Part shown: piece after piece, positions 58,707 to 64,000 of the stretch
How the letters are laid out: each line of letters opens with the position of its first letter
How positions within the stretch are numbered: the stretch's first letter is position 1
Assembly: GCF_000721495.1 (NCBI RefSeq)
Contig: NZ_JOHY01000047.1
Span: 18,107 to 82,106, forward strand
Reading direction: 5' to 3'
DNA from: Streptomyces sp. NRRL F-5123
GTDB lineage: Bacteria; Actinomycetota; Actinomycetes; Streptomycetales; Streptomycetaceae
Length of the DNA stretch: 64,000 nt
Notes under the pieces: generated by a model
What the model was told of the DNA's origin: nothing
What the model saw: only the letters and a program-made list of their open reading frames with translations
Databases searched by the model: none
Program-made: the position numbers and the translations under genes

Positions 58707-61315
58707 GCAAGGGAGACGGCGGGACGTCGTCGGAGTCGCACAACGACCTGTCCGGGACGTCCTCGCGCGATGTGGTGCAGGCGGGGAGCGTCACCGGCGG
58801 GGTCCATTTCCACCATGACGCGGGCGCCCGGCGCCAGCCGACACCACGGCAGTTGCCCGCCGACGTCCACGGTTTCGTCAATCGGAGTGCCGAACTCGCG
58901 GAGCTGGACGCACTGGTGGCCGACGGGACGGTTGTGTCCCTGCACGTGATCGCTGGGACGGCCGGTGCGGGGAAGACATCGCTGGCGCTGCGGTGGGCGC
59001 ACCGGGTGAAGGACCGTTTCCCGGACGGTCAGTTGTTCGTGAACCTACGCGGTTATGACCCCGGCGAGCCGGTCACGGCCGAACAGGCGCTGCGCGGATT
59101 CCTGCGCGCCCTCGGTGTACCGGCGGCAGAAGTGCCGGGGGATGTGGACGGGGCGGCGGCCCTTTACCGTTCGCTCATCGCCGAGCGGCGCGTGCTCGTC
59201 CTGCTGGACAACGCGGCGACAGCGGGTCAGGTGCGTCCGCTGCTGCCGGGCGGCGGGGACAGCCTGGTGCTGGTGACGAGCCGGAGCCGGTTGTCGGGTC
59301 TGGCGGTGCGGGACGGGGCCCGGCGGATCACGCTGGGTACGCTGCCCGAGGAGGAGGCGGTTGCGCTGCTCCAAGCCGTGACCGTTGCCTACCGCAGCGC
59401 TGACGACATCGATCAGCTTGCCGAACTGGCGCGGCTGTGCGCCCGGCTGCCGCTGGCGCTGCGGATAGCGGCCGAACGTGCGGCGAGCCACCCGCACATG
59501 GGGCTGGGCGAGTTGATCGCGGATCTGCGGGACGAGTCGGGGCTGTGGGACGCGTTGAGCACCGGCAGCGAGGAAGAGGCCGAGGCCGTACGGACCGTCT
59601 TCGCGTGGTCATACCGCGCGCTGTCCGAGCCCGCTGCCCGGCTGTTCCGCCTGCTGGGCCTGCATCCGGGGCCTGACTTCGGGCTGCATTCCGCCGCTGT
59701 CGTGGCGGATCTGGGCACGGGCAAGGCCCGTCAGCTTCTGGACGATCTCGTGGGCGCCCACTTGCTGGAGCAGACCGCGCCGGACCGGTACCAGTTCCAT
59801 GACCTGCTTCGGGCGTACGCCACCGACCAGGCCCAGGCACAGGAGACGGAAGAGGAGCGGGATGCCGCTCTGCACCGTCTCCTGATCTGGTACCTCCACA
59901 CTGCCGATGCGGCGCAGGAGTGGATCTCGCCGGGCGAGGACCATCTGCGGCCGCCTCCCGCCACCGGCCCGGTGGCCCCCTTGGCGTTCGCCGACTACGA
60001 CGCGGCCGTCGACTGGACCGAGCGTGAACTGCCCACCTATCCGCGCCTGGTGGCGACTGCCGCCACAGCCGGGCAGGACCGCCTCGCCTGGCAACTGGTC
60101 GAGACCCTCTGGCGGGCCTGGCCGCCGTCAGCCCCTGTCGTCGACTGGCTGGACCTCGGGACAACGGGCCTTGCGAGCGCCGAGCGCGACCCGGATCCGC
60201 TGGCCCGCATCCGCATCCTCATCAGCCTCGGCACTGTCTACCGCGCCGTCCACCGCTACGCGGACGGCATGCGCAGCCTCATCTCGGCGCTGGAGCTGTG
60301 CCGCAGCACCGGCAACCGGCTCGACGAGGCCCACGCCCTGAACCTCATCGGCCTGCTCCACCTCCGGGCCCGTGAACTGGACCGCGCCGCCGCGGCGTTC
60401 GAGGCGGTGGCCCCGCTCTTCAAGGCGGAGGGCCGACCGCGCTGGGCCGCGACCGCCGTGGCCAACACCGCAACCACCTACCTCAACGCCGGACGCATCC
60501 CCGAGGCCGCAACAGCCGCCACCGAGGCCCTCGCCACCCACCGCGCCCTCGACAACCCCCGAGGAGCGGGCAACGTCCTCCGGATGCTCGCAGCCATCCG
60601 CCTCGAAGAGGGCGACAGCGTCGCCGCCCGCAAGGCGATCGACGAGGCCATGGAGATCGCCCTCACCCTCCGCAGCCACCGCCTTGAGGCCTACTGGCTG
60701 CTCACCCTCGGTGACGTCCAGCGCGCCACGTCGGCGTACGGCGACGCCCTCGCCTCGTACCAGCGCTCGGCGATGCTCCACCGCAGACTCGGCGACCGCA
60801 GCCGGGAGGCCCTGGCGTGGCGCGGCACGGGCCTGACGTACGCGGCCACCGAACGCGGGGAGGAAGCGGCGGGCTTCCTCCAACAAGCCGCCGCCGCGCA
60901 CCGCGCCCTCGGGGACGCGTGGGAGGAGGCCACCGACCTCGACCACCTCGCCCGGGCCGACCCCCAGGGCGCCGACGGGCACCGGGCCCGCGTCCTGGAG
61001 CTGAGGCAGGAGCGCACACGGTTGGGGGGTTTGCGGGGGCAGGTCCGGGAATCGGGGGGCAGGGCGGGGCCGGGTCGGGCACAGTCTGGGTATGAGCGGT
61101 TACGAGGACAGCGTGCCCGCGTATCTGACGGTCCGGATGACCGCGCCCGAGGGGCCCATCGCCGCGCTCGCCGACGAGGAGGCGTGGTATGCCCGGGAGC
61201 GGTATCCCGATCTGCTCGGGGCGGGCATGGCCGAGTACTTCTGGGCCCGCGAGTTGGAGTCCGGCGGCTGGGAACTGTGCGAGTACGGGGGCAGTTGGCC
61301 GCAGCAGGCCCGTGA
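58703..61315 (+). CDS. STAND NTPase (NB-ARC) with TPR domain, copy 2
   Basis: 870 aa. An N-terminal tag region (residues 1-55, RDVVQAGSVTGGVHFHHD, a pattern seen ahead of actinobacterial NB-ARC domains) is followed by the NB-ARC ATPase: Walker A VIAGTAGAGKTSLALRWA, Walker B RVLVLLDNAAT, sensor SLVLVTSRSRL, and GLPL-like CARLPLALRIAAER. Then a winged helix (about 290-370) and TPR helices to about residue 768. The final 103 residues (RQERTRLGGLRGQ onward) look like read-through and overlap the next gene by 224 bases. A signal-sensing switch protein; the trigger and effector are unknown. Confidence 0.9.
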   Translation: MSKGDGGTSSESHNDLSGTSSRDVVQAGSVTGGVHFHHDAGARRQPTPRQLPADVHGFVNRSAELAELDALVADGTVVSLHVIAGTAGAGKTSLALRWAHRVKDRFPDGQLFVNLRGYDPGEPVTAEQALRGFLRALGVPAAEVPGDVDGAAALYRSLIAERRVLVLLDNAATAGQVRPLLPGGGDSLVLVTSRSRLSGLAVRDGARRITLGTLPEEEAVALLQAVTVAYRSADDIDQLAELARLCARLPLALRIAAERAASHPHMGLGELIADLRDESGLWDALSTGSEEEAEAVRTVFAWSYRALSEPAARLFRLLGLHPGPDFGLHSAAVVADLGTGKARQLLDDLVGAHLLEQTAPDRYQFHDLLRAYATDQAQAQETEEERDAALHRLLIWYLHTADAAQEWISPGEDHLRPPPATGPVAPLAFADYDAAVDWTERELPTYPRLVATAATAGQDRLAWQLVETLWRAWPPSAPVVDWLDLGTTGLASAERDPDPLARIRILISLGTVYRAVHRYADGMRSLISALELCRSTGNRLDEAHALNLIGLLHLRARELDRAAAAFEAVAPLFKAEGRPRWAATAVANTATTYLNAGRIPEAATAATEALATHRALDNPRGAGNVLRMLAAIRLEEGDSVAARKAIDEAMEIALTLRSHRLEAYWLLTLGDVQRATSAYGDALASYQRSAMLHRRLGDRSREALAWRGTGLTYAATERGEEAAGFLQQAAAAHRALGDAWEEATDLDHLARADPQGADGHRARVLELRQERTRLGGLRGQVRESGGRAGPGRAQSGYERLRGQRARVSDGPDDRARGAHRRARRRGGVVCPGAVSRSARGGHGRVLLGPRVGVRRLGTVRVRGQLAAAGP

Positions 61316-62312
61316 CTCGCTCGGCTCGCACTTCCGGCTGAACGCCCAGGGCGCGGGCAAGGAGGGCGACGCCAACGCCCAACGCCGCTGGAACGCCGCG
61401 GCCTTGCGGATGGACCGCGAGGTCGTCGACGAGGTGTCCGTGCTCGGCGAGCGCTTCCGCATCGTCCGCGCCGCGCACTTCATCCGCTCCGGCCCCGCCG
61501 GGCCCGAGCCGCCGCGGCCCACCGACCCGGACCCCGCGGAGGTCGGCGACGGCCATCGGGTGCCCTCGCGCACCAAGGGCTTCGTCGTCGACCCGCTCAC
61601 CGGCACCGGCATGTCGGACGGCATCCTCAAGCTCGATCTGCTGCCCATGGCGCCCGTCCTCAAGGACGCGCCCGACGAGATGAACGACGAGGCCCGCGCC
61701 GCCATCCACCGCTATCCGGGCGGCGTCCTGTTGCCCGCCGCCTTCGTCATATCCGCCCGGGTGAACGGGCGTTGGGGCTTCCACCAGCCCGGCAGCATCT
61801 ACTCGACCCCGCAGGGCGCGCGCGACTCACTCGCCTTCTGGCTGCGCGTGATGGGGCCCTTCCGACAGCGGATGCCGGAGGAGCAGAAGGCGGAGTACGC
61901 CGCCGCCGCGGACCGGCTGGACGAGAAGCGGTCCAACGTCGTCACGATCGACGGCCACCGCTTCCGCATCACGCGCGTGGAGCGCCTCGTCCGTATCGGC
62001 CCCGACGGGCCAGAGCTGCCCCGGCCCTCCGACTACGACCCCGAGGTGCCGGTCGAGGTGCAGACCCGGCAACTGCGCGAGGACGGCGTCGTCGACGCGG
62101 ACGGCAACGACCTCCGGCCCGAGAGGCCCGACCCGCGCGCGGACGAGCTGCGCCGGCTGTGGCAGAAGGAGGAAGCCCGCCGCGTCGCCTGGCGGGCGGC
62201 CCGCCGGCGCGCGCGAGGAGCCGACCCGGCCGCCGATCCGGCCCCTGCTCCGGCCCAAGCCCCGGACCCCACTCCCGCCCCTGACTCCGCCCCGGGCCGC
62301 GGCCGGCCGTAG
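61092..62312 (+). CDS. DUF5954 family protein
   Basis: 406 aa. Motifs PAYLTVRMTAPEGPIAALAD, ERFRIVRAAHFIRSGPAGPE and, repeated later, HRFRITRVERLVRIGPDGPE show an internal duplication of an FRI-R-ER/AH-IR-GP-GPE unit. The tail is Pro/Ala-rich (PAPAPAQAPDPTPAPDSAP). A Streptomyces family with no known function. ATG 61092, inside the read-through tail of the STAND gene. Confidence 0.85.
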   Translation: MSGYEDSVPAYLTVRMTAPEGPIAALADEEAWYARERYPDLLGAGMAEYFWARELESGGWELCEYGGSWPQQARDSLGSHFRLNAQGAGKEGDANAQRRWNAAALRMDREVVDEVSVLGERFRIVRAAHFIRSGPAGPEPPRPTDPDPAEVGDGHRVPSRTKGFVVDPLTGTGMSDGILKLDLLPMAPVLKDAPDEMNDEARAAIHRYPGGVLLPAAFVISARVNGRWGFHQPGSIYSTPQGARDSLAFWLRVMGPFRQRMPEEQKAEYAAAADRLDEKRSNVVTIDGHRFRITRVERLVRIGPDGPELPRPSDYDPEVPVEVQTRQLREDGVVDADGNDLRPERPDPRADELRRLWQKEEARRVAWRAARRRARGADPAADPAPAPAQAPDPTPAPDSAPGRGRP

Positions 62313-62451
62313 CCCGCGACCGGCCCGGCCGCCGACGGGGCGGCCGCGCCCCCATGACGCGACCGCCCCGGTCTGTGCGCCCCCTGCGGCGCCCTCCGGG
62401 ACGTTCTCGGGGGCGTCCTCCGGCTGCGCGCCTGCCGCGTGGGGACATCTC

Positions 62452-62480
62452 TTGACGGATTCCCTGTGAGCGCTAACAAT
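62452..62480 (+). promoter_or_regulatory. LacI-type operator on the repressor's own promoter
   Basis: TTGACG (62452-62457), 17 bases, then AACAAT (62475-62480) form a good promoter. TGTGAGCGCTAACA at 62465-62478, a palindrome with the CG centre of LacI-family operators, covers the spacer and -10. Autoregulation is expected. Confidence 0.8.
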
Positions 62481-62508
62481 GACAAGGCAGCACACAGATC
62501 GGAGAACC

Positions 62509-63597
62509 ATGTCACAGACCGCGCAGACCACCGGCCGGCCACGCCGGGCGCCGACCATGGCGGACGTCGCCAAGGTCGCCGGCGTGTCGCACCAGACCGT
62601 CTCGCGCGTGCTGAGCAACCACCCCAATGTACGGGACACCACCCGCGCCGAGGTGCTGCGGGCCATCGAGCAGCTCGGCTACCGGCGCAATTCGTCCGCC
62701 CGCGCGCTCGTGACCCGGCGCACGCTCACGCTCGGCGTCGTCGCGTGCAACCCCACCCTCTTCGGGCCCGCGAGCACCCTCTTCGGGCTCGAGGAGGCCG
62801 CGCGGGACGAGGGGTACATGGCCTCGGCTGTCACGCTGCGGCGCTACACCGCCAAGGCGCTGGAGGAGGCGATCGACCACCTCAGCGACTGGGGGGTGGA
62901 GGGCATCGTGGTGATCGTGCCGCACCGCGAAGCCGTGGCCGCGCTCGCCGAGCTGCGGCTGCCCTTCCCGGTCGTGACCGTCGAGGGCGGCCACTCGCTG
63001 CCGATCGCGGGGGTGTCGGTCGACCAGGAGCTGGGCGCGCGGCTGGTCACCGGCCATCTGCTGAACGCCGGGCACCGCACGGTGTGGCATGTGGCCGGGC
63101 CGCGGGACTGGCTGGAGGCCGAGGCGCGCGTCAAGGGGTGGCGGGAGACGCTGGAGGAGGCGGGGGCCGAGGTGCCGCCGCCGCTGGTCGGCGACTGGAC
63201 GCCGCTGTCGGGCTACCGCGCGGGCCAGGAGCTGGCCGGACGGGTCGCGGCGGGGGCGGCGCGACGCAACTCCGGCGACGTGACCGCGGTCTTCGTGGCC
63301 AACGACCAGATGGCGCTGGGCGTGCTGCGGGCCTTTCGCGAGGCGGGCCTGTCCGTGCCGGGACAGGTGGCGATCGCGGGCTTCGACGACATCCCGGAGG
63401 CGGAGTTCTTCGCGCCGCCGCTCACGACCGTACGGCAGGACTTCGCCGCGGTCGGCCAGGCCAGCATCCGGCTGCTGGTCAACCGCCTTGAGTCGGACGG
63501 CGGTTCGGGCCCCGCGGGTCAGGACGCCGACGACGGCGTCGAGCGCGTGGTGATCGAGCCCCGGCTGATCGTACGGCGCAGCAGCACGTCGCTGTGA
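62509..63597 (+). CDS. LacI-family repressor (probable arabinose-system regulator)
   Basis: 362 aa. N-terminal helix-turn-helix PTMADVAKVAGVSHQTVSRVLSNHPNV, hinge LGYRRNSSARALVTRR, then a periplasmic-binding-like sugar domain (LGVVACNPTLFGP, AVFVANDQMALGVLRAFREAG, IAGFDDIPEAEFFAPPLTTV). The next gene is araB, so L-arabinose or a related pentose is the likely inducer. GGAGAACC precedes ATG 62509; the promoter carries its own operator. Confidence 0.92.
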   Translation: MSQTAQTTGRPRRAPTMADVAKVAGVSHQTVSRVLSNHPNVRDTTRAEVLRAIEQLGYRRNSSARALVTRRTLTLGVVACNPTLFGPASTLFGLEEAARDEGYMASAVTLRRYTAKALEEAIDHLSDWGVEGIVVIVPHREAVAALAELRLPFPVVTVEGGHSLPIAGVSVDQELGARLVTGHLLNAGHRTVWHVAGPRDWLEAEARVKGWRETLEEAGAEVPPPLVGDWTPLSGYRAGQELAGRVAAGAARRNSGDVTAVFVANDQMALGVLRAFREAGLSVPGQVAIAGFDDIPEAEFFAPPLTTVRQDFAAVGQASIRLLVNRLESDGGSGPAGQDADDGVERVVIEPRLIVRRSSTSL

Positions 63598-63869
63598 CGG
63601 ATGCGGCGACCGCGGTGGAGGTCCCCCGGCCGGCGCCCCGCGCCCCCGCCGGGCCGGCCGCCTCCCGCCACGCGCCGCCCCCGCTACGGCCCGGCCACCG
63701 CCCGTACGCCCCCGCACCCGCCAACCCGCGCTCCGCTCACCTCGCACCACCCGCGCCCGGCACCGCGCACCCGCCGCCCCCGGCATCCGCAAGGCCCGGC
63801 CCGGCGCACCACGCTCCACCCGCACCCCCCACCAGCGACCGCACCCCTTCACCGTCGGGAGACCCGAAG
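63598..63869. other. Spacer between the repressor and araB
   Basis: 272 bases with a very strong C bias on the plus strand (His/Pro/Arg/Thr-coding noise). No operator copy of TGTKAGCGCTAACA is visible here, so araB may be transcribed from the repressor's promoter. No gene seen. Confidence 0.5.
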
Positions 63870-64000
63870 ATGACGCACACCAGCACGACACCACCCGCCG
63901 ACGCGGTCACCGTCGGTATCGATTTCGGGACGCTGTCCGGGCGTGCTCTGGTCGTGGCCGTCGAGGACGGTCGTGAGCTGGGCAGCGCGGTGCACGAGTA
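63870..64000 (+). CDS. araB: L-ribulokinase AraB, N-terminal part (cut by window end)
   Basis: The first 43 codons show VTVGIDFGTLSGRALVVAVEDG, the phosphate-1 motif of FGGY sugar kinases in the exact form (FGTLSGRA) seen in AraB, followed by ELGSAVHEY. It phosphorylates L-ribulose in arabinose breakdown. GACCCGAAG precedes ATG 63870. The rest lies beyond the window. Confidence 0.85.
   Translation, partial: MTHTSTTPPADAVTVGIDFGTLSGRALVVAVEDGRELGSAVHE

Noticed and set aside
63601..63873. 90-codon frame between the repressor and araB
   Set aside because: Composition is almost only Arg, Pro, His and Thr from the C-rich strand, with no start context.
1..64000. tRNA, rRNA, insertion sequences, integrase or attachment sites
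   Set aside because: None recognised on either strand; the rearranged island at 51,800-61,300 has no transposase or integrase gene.

Overview
The window is about 64 kb of very GC-rich, densely coded chromosome from a Streptomyces-type actinomycete. The evidence is GTG/TTG starts, strong third-position G/C bias, a complete Streptomyces-style conservon (cvn operon), a kgd-type 2-oxoglutarate decarboxylase/dehydrogenase, a HAIR-controlled lon, DasR-like sites in front of a chitinase, and several WhiJ-like XRE/DUF397/ATPase regulatory modules. I saw no tRNA, rRNA, CRISPR array, insertion sequence or prophage.

Bases 1-13,000 are mostly core functions. They hold the tail of a TPR gene, kgd (with an abnormal C-terminus), a histidine kinase/response regulator pair, a spermidine-synthase-like protein, a HelR-type RNA-polymerase helicase behind a rifamycin-associated element (RAE), a nucleotidyltransferase, and lon behind a HAIR operator. 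Bases 13,000-24,500 carry secreted and envelope functions (GH25 muramidase, NlpC/P60 endopeptidase, GH18 chitinase), a MarR and a TetR regulator, a PP2C-like protein, and a cvnABCD operon whose DUF742 member (cvnC) has lost its middle. Bases 24,500-35,000 hold a DEDDh exonuclease, two divergent diiron proteins, a cell-envelope group (CapA-like, polysaccharide deacetylase, class B PBP and FtsW/RodA partner), a pentapeptide-repeat protein, and glutathione peroxidase.

Bases 35,000-51,800 are accessory. They include a secreted peptide built from eight GWFPG motifs, encoded just downstream of a TrmB/LuxR-type regulator. They also include an oxidoreductase, a DUF4032 kinase-fold protein, a DinB protein, a pair of paralogous small proteins, and regulator/transporter/acetyltransferase pairs, among them a P450 and two MFS pumps.

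Bases 51,800-61,300 form the most unusual region, an island of duplications and decay. Two copies of an XRE-DUF397 module are present, one reduced to an orphan DUF397 plus a shredded XRE tail. A small NTF2-like gene and a secreted propeller-like protein lie between them. Next comes a divergent RsbW-type ATPase. After it are two tandem copies of a DUF6879-STAND/TPR unit. The upstream copy has lost its whole NB-ARC ATPase domain and carries a 2-base frameshift; the downstream copy is intact, but its 3' end runs into the next gene. Remnants of other genes sit at the edges. The window ends with a DUF5954 gene and a LacI-type repressor with an operator on its own promoter, followed by the start of araB (L-ribulokinase).
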